Below the pieces are notes generated by a model. The model was not told the origin of the DNA, searched no databases, and was given only the letters and a program-made list of their open reading frames with translations. 43,137 nucleotides of DNA, from positions 1 through 43,137 of the forward strand of contig JAEUPE010000011.1 in assembly GCA_016790435.1 (NCBI GenBank). The letters are read 5' to 3'. Below are positions 35,769-43,137 of this stretch, piece by piece. The stretch is from Rubrivivax sp. GTDB lineage: Bacteria > Pseudomonadota > Gammaproteobacteria > Burkholderiales > Burkholderiaceae_C. The stretch's first letter is position 1; every line of letters starts with the position of its first letter. The translations under genes were made by a program, and so were the position numbers.

Positions 35769-36664
35769 TTCTCGTCACCGGTGCGAGCGGCATCGTCGGC
35801 AAGGCTGTCATGGCACGCGCGAGGCAGCTGGGCCTCGACGCACTGGGCTTGGCGCGCACCCCCGACGGTGATCCGCAGAGCACGAACATCGCTTGCGACC
35901 TCGCCACGTGCGCGCCGCTGCCCAACCTCGTCGCGCGCCGCCCATCGGTGATCATCCATCTGGCTGCGGCGGTGCCTCACTCCCCCCGCTACCCGGACAC
36001 GGAAGCCAGCGCCGCCCTGACGAGGCGCGTCGACGCCTGTGTCCACGCAGCTGCCGAAGAGTGGCGTTGCCACGTCGTCTACGCTTCGAGCTGTGGGCTG
36101 TACGACCGTCTGTCTCCGCGCACCAAGTCTGAGTCGTCGGACGATCTGATCCGGATCGCGAGCCCCTACTTCGCGGCCAAGCGCGACGGCGAGCGCCTCT
36201 TCGCCGGTCTGCAGGGGTGCACCGTTCTGAGGCTGCCGGCGCCTGTCGGCCCGGGGGTGCCGCCCGGGCTCGTGGTCGCTCGCTTCGTCGCGCAGGCGCT
36301 CGCCGGAGAAAAGCTGGCCATCTGGGGCAGCGGCAAACGCGAGCAGAACTTCGTCGACGCCACAGACCTCGCCGAGGCGGCTCTCGCGGCAGCCCGCGTG
36401 CGTTGGCCCGGGACGATCAACATCGCCGCTGCGCGGCCGGTCACGATGCTCGAACTGGCCCATTGCGTTGTCGAAGTCGTCGGCCGCGGCAGTGTCGCCC
36501 TCTCCGGGCAGCCTGATCCGCGCGACGCGGAAACCGCACGCTACTCGACGGAACGGGCGGCAAGCGTCCTCGGGTGGACGCCGAAGGTCTCACTCGCGAG
36601 TTCGATCCGTTCACTGGCCGAACACCTGTCGGCCAGTCGCCAGCCCGAAGCGGAGCGGCAATGA
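35765..36664 (+). CDS. NAD(P)-dependent epimerase/reductase (extended SDR)
   Basis: 299 residues. Cofactor loop TGASGIVGKAV at the N-terminus; catalytic serine in YASSCGLY (S108/S109) and YxxxK at Y135/K139 (YFAAK). A block with FVDATDLAEAAL matches the family's ligand region. It is shorter than the SDR at 29,909 and clearly not a recent duplicate of it. RmlD-like reduction or C3/C5 epimerisation are both possible; the sequence does not decide. It begins on the ATP-grasp stop (ATGA), and its own stop overlaps the methyltransferase ATG. Confidence 0.87.
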   Translation: MILVTGASGIVGKAVMARARQLGLDALGLARTPDGDPQSTNIACDLATCAPLPNLVARRPSVIIHLAAAVPHSPRYPDTEASAALTRRVDACVHAAAEEWRCHVVYASSCGLYDRLSPRTKSESSDDLIRIASPYFAAKRDGERLFAGLQGCTVLRLPAPVGPGVPPGLVVARFVAQALAGEKLAIWGSGKREQNFVDATDLAEAALAAARVRWPGTINIAAARPVTMLELAHCVVEVVGRGSVALSGQPDPRDAETARYSTERAASVLGWTPKVSLASSIRSLAEHLSASRQPEAERQ

Positions 36665-37812
36665 GCGACTCCACTGCGTTCTTCATTCCGGACCTGCCCT
36701 TTCACTTCGGACCGACGCTGTCACCGTTCAATCCGGGAGGCCTTCCCGACACGTTTCCGTTCGAGCTTAACTTCGACCCGGAGTCCGGGATGCTCGTGCA
36801 ACGCTCGCGGCCCGGGCTGCAGGGTCTGCTGGACCGCGCCTACCGCGCGGGGCAGGAGATAGGAACACCGCTGGCAGACGACGCGCTCGGCAAGCCCTAC
36901 GCGGACGACTTCCTCGCATTCATCCGTTCGCGGGCCGGTACTCCGGGGCGGGCGCTCGAAATCGGCGCGGGGGTCGGATACCTGAGCAAGCGCCTCAAGG
37001 ACGACGGCTGGCAGGTCGACAGCCTGGAACCCGGCATCGGCTACCAGGACCACTGGGCCAAGTACGGGATCGACGTCATCAACGAATACTTCCCCAGCCC
37101 ACGCGCCAGGGGTCCTTACGACCTGATCTGCGCCTATGCCGTTCTCGAACACATCCCGGAGCCCGGCAGCCTCCTGGCGTCGGTTCGTGACCACCTCCGT
37201 CCCGGCGGCACGCTCGTCCTTTCGGTACCCGACTGCAGCAAGGAGATTGCGATCGGCGACCCTGCGATGCTGATCCACGAGCACTACAACTACTTCGACG
37301 CCACCAGCCTCCACCTCATGCTCGCCCGCTGCGGGTTCACTGCCAACGTCCGGCCCTCGGGATACGGCAGGGCCGTCTACGCGTCTGCCAATGCAGCGCC
37401 ACCCCCGGCCAGCACGGTAGCTGGGGTCAGCGCTGACACGGAAGCTGCCCGAACTTTTCCTGCCCGTTGCACGGCCTTCACTCAACAGGCACGCACGGCG
37501 CTCGGAGCGCTCGCGGCACGCGGCACGCTGGGCATCTACTGCCCATCGAGAGCGCTGGCCGTGCTCCCGGTAGATATCTCGTGCCGCTTCTTCGACGACT
37601 CGCCGTCGCTGCAGGGCAGGTATGTTCCGCCGTTCGCTGCGCGCATCGAGTCGCGTGCCGCCCTGCTCGACCATCCCACCGACGCCGTCGTCATCATGTC
37701 GCACACCTTCGTCGAAAAGCTGAAGCGGGAACTGACAACCGTACTGCCTCGTTCGCGAGTATTCGGCATCGCCGAACTCGTCGAGCACGGGGTGGACCAG
37801 CGGGTGAACTGA
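36661..37812 (+). CDS. Class I SAM methyltransferase with a second C-terminal domain
   Basis: 383 residues. After a ~90-residue N-terminal part comes the SAM-binding core ALEIGAGVGYLSKRL (98-112), an acidic strand end LEPG and ICAYAVLEHIPEP, with VLSVPDC as the fourth strand. The C-terminal third (GTLGIYCPSRALAV and RFFDDSPSLQGRYVPPF, then AVVIMSHTFVEKLKREL) resembles the second domain of sugar C-methyltransferases, in which a nucleotide-sugar is bound. No N-terminal zinc-cysteine cluster of that family is visible. So sugar methylation is likely and C- versus O-methylation is open. The ATG at 36661 overlaps the preceding stop; its stop shares one base with the next ATG. Confidence 0.85.
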   Translation: MSDSTAFFIPDLPFHFGPTLSPFNPGGLPDTFPFELNFDPESGMLVQRSRPGLQGLLDRAYRAGQEIGTPLADDALGKPYADDFLAFIRSRAGTPGRALEIGAGVGYLSKRLKDDGWQVDSLEPGIGYQDHWAKYGIDVINEYFPSPRARGPYDLICAYAVLEHIPEPGSLLASVRDHLRPGGTLVLSVPDCSKEIAIGDPAMLIHEHYNYFDATSLHLMLARCGFTANVRPSGYGRAVYASANAAPPPASTVAGVSADTEAARTFPARCTAFTQQARTALGALAARGTLGIYCPSRALAVLPVDISCRFFDDSPSLQGRYVPPFAARIESRAALLDHPTDAVVIMSHTFVEKLKRELTTVLPRSRVFGIAELVEHGVDQRVN

Positions 37813-38966
37813 TGGCGGCGAGCAACCGATTGCAGATCTGCAGCCGCTGCATCTATGACAACCGAGTGCCGAACATCGTCTTCGACGCCGCCGGGGTCTG
37901 CAACTACTGCCACCAGGTCGACAAGCTCAAGGAGCAGTACGGAACCGGCACCAGTCGTGGCCGTCAGTTGCTTGACGACATCTTTCAAGGCATCAAGGCA
38001 ACAGGCCGCGGAAGGAAGTACGACTGCGTGATCGGCGTCAGCGGCGGAACCGACTCGTCGTATCTGCTATCCCTGGCAATCGAAAGTGGCCTGCGGCCGC
38101 TGGCCGCTCATTACGACAACACGTGGAACTCCGCCATCGCGACGCAGAACATACGCCGCCTGACGGCCGCTCTCGGTGTGGATCTCTACACGCATGTCGT
38201 CGACAACAAGGAGGTCGACGACATCAAGCGATCCTTCCTTCTGGCCGGTGTGCCCGAGTTCGATGCCGATACGGACATCGGGTTCGTGCAGGTCCTGCGG
38301 ACTGCCGCGGCCCGCTACGGCATCAAGTACATCCTCGAGGGGCACTCCTTCGTCACCGAAGGCATCTCGCCGGTCGGCGGGAACTACCTCGACGGAGGCT
38401 ACGTGGCCGACATCCACCGGCGCTACGGGCGCCGACCGATGCGTACCTTCCCGAACATGCCTTTCTGGCAGTTCATGAAGTGGGCGCTGATCTACCGGCA
38501 GCAATTCATCCGGCCCCTCTGGTACATCGACTACTCCAAGGAACGAGCGCGGGAGTTCCTGCAGGAGCACATGGGCTGGGAGTACTACGGGGGCCACCAT
38601 CTCGAGAACCGGGCCTCCACCTTCGCCCACACGGTTTGGCTGCCCCAGCGGTTCGGCATCGACTACCGGAACCTGAGCATCTCTGCTTCCGTGCGTCGCG
38701 GCGCGATGGACCGCGACGAAGCGATCGAGGCCTACAGCAAGCCGGTCGTTCCCGATCCGGAGTTGATCGCCTACGTTTGCAAGCGCGTCGGCTTCTCGCC
38801 TGAGGAGTACGCGGCTTGCATGAACGGGCCGCGGCGTACCTTTCGGGATTTCCGAACCTACAAGAAGCGGTTCGAAAGGCTGCGGCCGATGTTCCGCATC
38901 CTTGCCAATGCCAATCTGGTGCCGATGAGCTTCTACCTGAAGTACTGCTTTCCGATCAAGACATGA
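37812..38966 (+). CDS. N-acetyl sugar amidotransferase (WbpG/PseA type)
   Basis: 384 residues. Two CxxC pairs (CSRC 10-13, CNYC 30-33) should bind zinc. The PP-loop GVSGGTDSS (75-83) marks an ATP pyrophosphatase that adenylates an N-acetyl group for ammonia attack. EGHSFVTEGISP and YVADIHRRYG are family blocks. The neighbours HisH and HisF would supply the ammonia, exactly as wbpG-hisH2-hisF2 in Pseudomonas aeruginosa O-antigen loci, where the product is an acetamidino sugar. This supports an acetamidino sugar here; it is inference from gene context. The ATG at 37812 shares one base with the methyltransferase stop. Confidence 0.9.
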   Translation: MAASNRLQICSRCIYDNRVPNIVFDAAGVCNYCHQVDKLKEQYGTGTSRGRQLLDDIFQGIKATGRGRKYDCVIGVSGGTDSSYLLSLAIESGLRPLAAHYDNTWNSAIATQNIRRLTAALGVDLYTHVVDNKEVDDIKRSFLLAGVPEFDADTDIGFVQVLRTAAARYGIKYILEGHSFVTEGISPVGGNYLDGGYVADIHRRYGRRPMRTFPNMPFWQFMKWALIYRQQFIRPLWYIDYSKERAREFLQEHMGWEYYGGHHLENRASTFAHTVWLPQRFGIDYRNLSISASVRRGAMDRDEAIEAYSKPVVPDPELIAYVCKRVGFSPEEYAACMNGPRRTFRDFRTYKKRFERLRPMFRILANANLVPMSFYLKYCFPIKT

Positions 38967-39568
38967 TCACGATCGTCGACTACGGGATGGGCAATCTCGG
39001 TTCGGTACTGAACATGCTCAAGCGCGTGGGTGCGGCAGCGGAGGTGACCGGCGACCCGGCCTCGATTGCCCGCGCGCGCAAGATCCTGCTTCCCGGTGTC
39101 GGTGCGTTCGACAGCGCCATGCGGCGCATCAACGAGAGCGGTCTGCGCGAGGTGCTTGATGCAAAGGTCCTCGAGGAGCGTGTGCCGACCCTCGGCATTT
39201 GCCTGGGCATGCAGTTGTTGACGCGCGGCAGCGACGAAGGGCAACTGCCCGGTCTGGCGTGGATCGATGCCTCCACGCGGCGGTTCCCGGACATCGCCGG
39301 CCTGAAGGTGCCGCACATGGGCTGGAACCTCGCTGCTCCAGTGGCAGCGAGTCCACTGACTGCCGGACTTCCCGCGGAATCGCGGTTCTACTTCGTTCAT
39401 TCGTACCACGTGCAGGTCGATGACGCGCGCGACTCGGTGCTGAGGACCCACTATGGCGTCACCTTCGACGCCGCCATCGCACACGAGAACATCTATGGCG
39501 CCCAGTTCCACCCGGAGAAGAGCCACAAGTTCGGCATGCGACTCCTGGCCAACTTCGCGGGGCTCTGA
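38963..39568 (+). CDS. hisH: HisH-like glutaminase subunit of the sugar amidotransferase
   Basis: 201-residue class I glutamine amidotransferase: MITIVDYGMGNLGSV at the start, nucleophile C80 in LGICLGMQ, H183 and E185 in AQFHPEKS. All triad residues are present, so glutamine hydrolysis should work. It overlaps the WbpG-like gene by four bases and the hisF copy by one. Histidine-pathway genes are absent around it, so it is a dedicated paralogue (HisH2) that feeds ammonia to the sugar enzyme through HisF2. Confidence 0.92.
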   Translation: MITIVDYGMGNLGSVLNMLKRVGAAAEVTGDPASIARARKILLPGVGAFDSAMRRINESGLREVLDAKVLEERVPTLGICLGMQLLTRGSDEGQLPGLAWIDASTRRFPDIAGLKVPHMGWNLAAPVAASPLTAGLPAESRFYFVHSYHVQVDDARDSVLRTHYGVTFDAAIAHENIYGAQFHPEKSHKFGMRLLANFAGL

Positions 39569-40329
39569 TGCTGCGCACCCGAGTCATCCCAGCCCTGCTG
39601 GTGCGCGACGAGAGTCTCGTCAAGACCGTGCGATTCGGAAAGTTCACCTACGTCGGTGACCCCTGCAATACGGTGCGCATCTTCAACGAGCTCGAAGTCG
39701 ATGAACTGGTCTTCCTCGACATCACCGCCACTCGCCAGCGGCGGCCACCGAACCTTTCGCTGCTTGCCGACATCGCCAATGAGTGTTTCATGCCGCTGGG
39801 TTACGGCGGCGGAATCCAGACCTTCGAGCATGCGCAAGCCATCCTCAAGCTCGGATTCGAGAAGGTGATCGTCAACAGCGGCGCCGTCGACAACCCTGGC
39901 CTGATCACTGAACTGGCGGAGCATTTCGGGAGGCAGGCTGTGATCGTCTCGATCGACGTCAAGCGCGACTTGCTCGGCCGCCAACGGGTGCGCACGCATT
40001 CGGGCACCCGGAACTCCGGGCGAGATCCCGTCGAATGGGCGCAGGAAGCCGAGCGCCTCGGCGCCGGGGAGATCCTGCTGACGTCGATCGACCGGGAGGG
40101 GAGTTGGGAGGGCTTCGACATCGAACTCGTCAAGTCCGTGACCAGCACTGTCCAGGTGCCGGTCATCGCGCATGGCGGCGGCGGCACGCTCGCGCACGTC
40201 GGCGAAGTCGTCCATCGGGCGGGCGCATCGGCGGTCGCGCTCGGGAGCATGGTCGTATTCCAGAAGCGTGGCATGGGTGTGCTCGTCAATTTCCCGAGCC
40301 CTGTCGAACTCGAAGGCGCTCTCGGCTGA
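39568..40329 (+). CDS. hisF: HisF-like ammonia-channelling barrel (HisF2)
   Basis: 253-residue (beta/alpha)8 barrel. The N-terminus aligns residue by residue with HisF without gaps: position 11, the catalytic aspartate in true HisF, is leucine here (PALLV), whereas D130 (SIDVKR) is kept. Phosphate-binding loops GYGGGI and AHGGGG are present. Loss of D11 argues against imidazole-glycerol-phosphate cyclisation. A role as ammonia conduit between HisH2 and the WbpG-like enzyme fits. The ATG shares a base with the hisH stop. Confidence 0.92.
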   Translation: MLRTRVIPALLVRDESLVKTVRFGKFTYVGDPCNTVRIFNELEVDELVFLDITATRQRRPPNLSLLADIANECFMPLGYGGGIQTFEHAQAILKLGFEKVIVNSGAVDNPGLITELAEHFGRQAVIVSIDVKRDLLGRQRVRTHSGTRNSGRDPVEWAQEAERLGAGEILLTSIDREGSWEGFDIELVKSVTSTVQVPVIAHGGGGTLAHVGEVVHRAGASAVALGSMVVFQKRGMGVLVNFPSPVELEGALG

Positions 40330-40332
40330 GTG

Positions 40333-41517
40333 ATGCGAGTCGCCTTCATCGGGAACATGAACAACGGCAACTTCGCCGCCCTGAGGCACTTGCGCGACCT
40401 TGGCGTGGATGCGCACTTGTTCCTGTACTCCGACGAACCTCGCCACTTCCTGCCGCAGAACGACACGTGGCATTGGGACCGCTGGGCCCCATTCGTGCAT
40501 CGGCTTGCCGTATCGAATGGCGGCCTCGACGCGGTGCTTACGGGTGGCGGCGCGCTGCGACGCCAACTTCAGGGCTACGACGTCTACGTCGGCAGCGGCT
40601 TCGCGCCCGTGCTGTTCGGCAAGCTGGGCTGGCGACTCGACCTGTTCCTGCCGTACGCCGAGGGTGTCGAGTTCATCGTTCATCACTCCATTCGCTGGCG
40701 GCGCCCGCTTTCGACGGCCTTCTCCTGGGTGCGCAAACGCCTGATGGAGCGTGCGCTCAAACGTCAGGTCAAGGCCATCGGCGCGGCCAACCTCCATGCG
40801 TTGTCGGTAGCGACGTTCCAGCGGCTCCAACTCCAGCCCGTGGTGCTGCCCGCTCTTGCCCTCTATCCAGAAGCGGCGCCGGATGCAGCCACGTGGCCGG
40901 CGAGTGTGAATGCGCTCGTCGACCGGATGAAGCGCAGTCCGATGGTGGTGTTCTCCCACGTCTCGCACATCTGGAAGAACCTGCCATTTGCCCATTTCTT
41001 CGGAGGTTTGGGCAAGCGCAACCAATGGCTGATCGAAGGCTTCGAACGGTACGTGAAGCGCTCGGGCCAGCGTGAGGCCTTGTTGTGCCTATTCGAGTAC
41101 GGCACCGACGTGGCCGCAAGCAAGGAGCTTGTGACCCGACTGGGCATCGAGGCGCAGGTCCTGTGGTTCCCGACCATGTCGCGGCGCGAGCTCACCGGGC
41201 TGATGCGCCACGTCGACATTGGCGGCTCGGAGTTCGCCGGCATGCTCTGGGGCGGCTGCGGCTGGGAGTTCCTGTCCGCGGGCGTCCCCATGCTGCATCA
41301 ACTCGACAACCCACAGGACTACGACCGTCCCGACGAGCCATTGGCACCCTTCTTCAACGTGCAGTCGCCGGACGACATTGCGGCGGTACTGTTGGCTCAC
41401 GATCGGGCTTCCCTGCGCGCCGCCGGCGCGCGCGCGCGTGCTTGGTTCGACGCTCACCACGGCGTCGCATTGGCTCGGCGCTATGTCAATCTGCTGGAGC
41501 AACTGCGCCGGCAGTGA
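40333..41517 (+). CDS. Glycosyltransferase, probable GT-B fold
   Basis: 394 residues. The start, MRVAFIGNMNNGNFAALRHL, and the later GYDVYVGSGFAPVLFGKLG look like the first Rossmann domain of a GT-B enzyme. The C-terminal half has LFEYGTDVAASKELVTRLGI, VLWFPTMSRRELTGLMR and AGMLWGGCGWEFLSAGVPML (landmark GGCGWEFLSAGVP). These match the position, though not the letters, of the GT4 EX7E donor site (E at the WEF). The family cannot be fixed without a search. The ATG at 40333 follows a GTG at 40330 in the same frame, three bases after the hisF stop. It probably adds one sugar of the repeat unit. Confidence 0.8.
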   Translation: MRVAFIGNMNNGNFAALRHLRDLGVDAHLFLYSDEPRHFLPQNDTWHWDRWAPFVHRLAVSNGGLDAVLTGGGALRRQLQGYDVYVGSGFAPVLFGKLGWRLDLFLPYAEGVEFIVHHSIRWRRPLSTAFSWVRKRLMERALKRQVKAIGAANLHALSVATFQRLQLQPVVLPALALYPEAAPDAATWPASVNALVDRMKRSPMVVFSHVSHIWKNLPFAHFFGGLGKRNQWLIEGFERYVKRSGQREALLCLFEYGTDVAASKELVTRLGIEAQVLWFPTMSRRELTGLMRHVDIGGSEFAGMLWGGCGWEFLSAGVPMLHQLDNPQDYDRPDEPLAPFFNVQSPDDIAAVLLAHDRASLRAAGARARAWFDAHHGVALARRYVNLLEQLRRQ

Positions 41518-41538
41518 AGCACCAGTCGGGAGGCTCGC

Positions 41539-43023
41539 ATGACCCGACCCGATCTCGGCCAGCTTGATACGACTGGCCGCCTCCGCCGGCTTTTCGGCGA
41601 CTCTGCCATCTATGGCATCGCGGGCGCGATCAACAAGCTGATCGCGCTGGTCACGTTCCCGCTGCTTGCACGCCAGCTGTCAGTAGGCGAGTACGGCACG
41701 GTGGACGCGTTCATGATCGCGACCAACTGGCTCGCGCTCGTGATCATCTGGGGCGTCGACTCGGCGGTCGCGCGCCTTTTGCTCGATCACCCGGAGGATC
41801 ATGAACGCGCGCAGATCTTCTCGCAGTGCCTGGTGTGGCTGGCACTGGCAACGCTGGTGATCGCTCCAGCCGTGTGGCTTGCCGCCGAGCCACTGTCACG
41901 CCAGCTGGGGCAGGAGTCGTCCGCACGCTCGATTCTTCCGCTGGTCTGTCTGCAACTGCCCTTCCTCTCGGTCTTCAGCGTGTCGCAGAGCGCTCTGCGC
42001 TGGACCTTCCAACGCCGGCGCTACCTGACCCTTTCGCTCGGGTCCGCCGGCGTCACGGCCGGCCTGTTGGTGACCACCTCCCTGGTCACCGCACTGCAGC
42101 CCCGGCACGTCTTCATGATCGCCCTGATCGTGCAGGTTCTCTTCGCCGGCTTGGCGCTGGCGTTCATGCGACGCTGGCTGGTCCTGCCGCGCTCCCTGGC
42201 CCATTGGCGACACATCGCGCCGATTGCGCTCCCACTGGGCCTGATCGCCGTCGCGGCGGCGTTCCTGCCCTTGCTGGAGCGTGCGATCGTCGATGGAACC
42301 CCCGGGCTGGCCGAAGGTCAGGCGCTTGGGCTCTACGCCGCTGGCGCCAAGGTCGCCGGGTTGCTGGCGCTGCCCATTCTGGCCTTCCAGAGCGGCTGGG
42401 GGCCATTCGTCATCGCCCTCAGTCGAGAACGCGAGGCCGCCCGGACGCTCAACGCGGCGCTGCTCGTCTATACCTGGATCATCGGCATCGCCGTGTTGGC
42501 GCTGAGCACCGCCGGGCCGTGGATCGTGCGCCTGCTGGCGTCCGAGCGCTACGCCCAGTCGAGCCAGGTGATCTTTCCTTTGGCCATGGCGATGGCGGTT
42601 CAGGGCGCCGGGTGGATCCTGGAGGCGGGCATCAACATCGCGAAGCGCACCCACATGAGTCTGGTGGCGTACGCCGCAATGTTGGCGCTCTTCGCGCCTC
42701 TGGCGCTGTTGTTGCGGGCGACCTGGGGCGTGACGGGTGTCGCCTTTGCCCTGCTGGCCGGGCAAGCCGCGTTCGCTGCCCTGTCGGCGGTACTGGCCCA
42801 GCGTGCGCACCGACTGGACTGGAGGGCAGGTCCCGCCGCGGCGCTACTCGCCATCACGGCGGCCACAGGTATCGCACAGTGTGCGATGGGCAGCTGGTTC
42901 GGTGACCGGGCCAGTCTGGCCATAGGTGTCGCCGGAGTCAGCGCGCTGCTCGGGCTCGCGTCTTGGCCCGGCCCGGTGCGCAGGTCGCTCGGCATGCTGT
43001 TGCGTCCACCGACGGCGCGCTGA
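41539..43023 (+). CDS. Wzx-type oligosaccharide flippase
   Basis: 494-residue inner-membrane protein with about 12-14 hydrophobic segments and very few charges, of the MOP/polysaccharide-transport superfamily. DSAIYGIAGAINKLIALVTFPLLARQLSVGEYG near the start (landmarks YGIAGAINKL and LLARQLSVGEYG) is typical of Wzx. It should flip the lipid-linked repeat unit across the membrane for Wzy polymerisation. The ATG at 41539 has GGGAGG seven bases upstream. No wzy gene is visible; it may lie outside the window. It is the last complete gene. Confidence 0.9.
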   Translation: MTRPDLGQLDTTGRLRRLFGDSAIYGIAGAINKLIALVTFPLLARQLSVGEYGTVDAFMIATNWLALVIIWGVDSAVARLLLDHPEDHERAQIFSQCLVWLALATLVIAPAVWLAAEPLSRQLGQESSARSILPLVCLQLPFLSVFSVSQSALRWTFQRRRYLTLSLGSAGVTAGLLVTTSLVTALQPRHVFMIALIVQVLFAGLALAFMRRWLVLPRSLAHWRHIAPIALPLGLIAVAAAFLPLLERAIVDGTPGLAEGQALGLYAAGAKVAGLLALPILAFQSGWGPFVIALSREREAARTLNAALLVYTWIIGIAVLALSTAGPWIVRLLASERYAQSSQVIFPLAMAMAVQGAGWILEAGINIAKRTHMSLVAYAAMLALFAPLALLLRATWGVTGVAFALLAGQAAFAALSAVLAQRAHRLDWRAGPAAALLAITAATGIAQCAMGSWFGDRASLAIGVAGVSALLGLASWPGPVRRSLGMLLRPPTAR

Positions 43024-43043
43024 GTCCGTCGTTCGCGGCCAAG

Positions 43044-43137
43044 CCCCCCCCCCCCCCCCCCCCCCCCCGCCCGGGGGGGGGAACCCACCCCCCCCAGGGC
43101 CAAGGCGGCCCCGCCCCCCCGGGTGCTGGCAGCCCCC
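43044..43137. other. Homopolymer C/G run at the contig end
   Basis: 25 consecutive C (43044-43068), then mixed runs of G and C to the end, interrupted by short fragments. It looks like low-quality read ends or assembly noise, not natural sequence. I see nothing coding in it; a leftward open frame over 42,600-43,103 depends on it and is a shadow of wzx. Confidence 0.75.

Noticed and set aside
38963-40329. Reading hisH and hisF as part of a histidine operon
   Set aside because: No other his gene is present, the HisF lacks D11, and both overlap a sugar amidotransferase cassette.
42600-43103. Leftward frame at the contig end
   Set aside because: It begins in homopolymer artefact and runs antisense to wzx.

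Overview
The window is about 43 kb of high-GC DNA. Gene content, gene order and protein style point to a betaproteobacterium of the order Burkholderiales, possibly near the Rubrivivax/Leptothrix/Methylibium group; this placement is inferred from remembered gene order, not from a search. The left 26 kb is conserved housekeeping sequence. The right 17 kb is an accessory locus for surface polysaccharide. I found no tRNA, rRNA, CRISPR array, transposase or prophage gene.

Region 1 (1-11,316). The 3' part of rne (RNase E) runs rightwards and meets a leftward series: lepA, lepB, a DUF4845 gene, rnc, era, recO, pdxJ, acpS and nagZ. These genes are tightly packed and often overlap as ATGA or TGATG. 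Upstream of lepA is the only long gene-free stretch (10,663-11,316). It holds a strong leftward Rho-independent terminator, a possible small RNA in front of it, and a pair of DnaA-box-like repeats.

Region 2 (11,317-22,363, all leftward). In transcription order: yceD, rpmF, plsX, fabH, fabD, fabG, acpP, fabF (fatty acid synthesis), a small membrane protein, rpoE, rseA/mucA, rseB/mucB and mucD. The last four form the envelope-stress sigma factor, its anti-sigma factor, the regulator of that factor, and a periplasmic protease.

Region 3 (22,405-26,608). maf/yceF and an RsmI-like methyltransferase run rightwards. A DEAD-box RNA helicase and a WecA/MraY-family sugar-phosphate transferase run leftwards, and the helicase start overlaps the transferase stop.

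Region 4 (26,669-43,023, all rightward). This is a Wzx-type polysaccharide operon. It encodes an outer-membrane export protein (SLBB), a Wzz-like chain-length protein, an NAD-dependent sugar epimerase/dehydratase, a DegT-type aminotransferase, an AsnB-type amidotransferase, a calcineurin-like phosphoesterase, an ATP-grasp ligase, a second SDR epimerase, a SAM methyltransferase, a WbpG/PseA-like amidotransferase with dedicated HisH and HisF partners, a glycosyltransferase and a Wzx flippase. From the phosphoesterase to hisF the genes overlap or abut by a few bases, so they probably act as one unit. The set combines an asparagine-synthetase-type enzyme, a three-part ammonia-channelling amidotransferase and an ATP-grasp ligase. 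That suggests a nitrogen-rich, probably acetamidino- or amide-bearing, sugar. No Wzy polymerase is in view. The last ~95 bases are homopolymeric C/G and look like an assembly artefact at a contig end.
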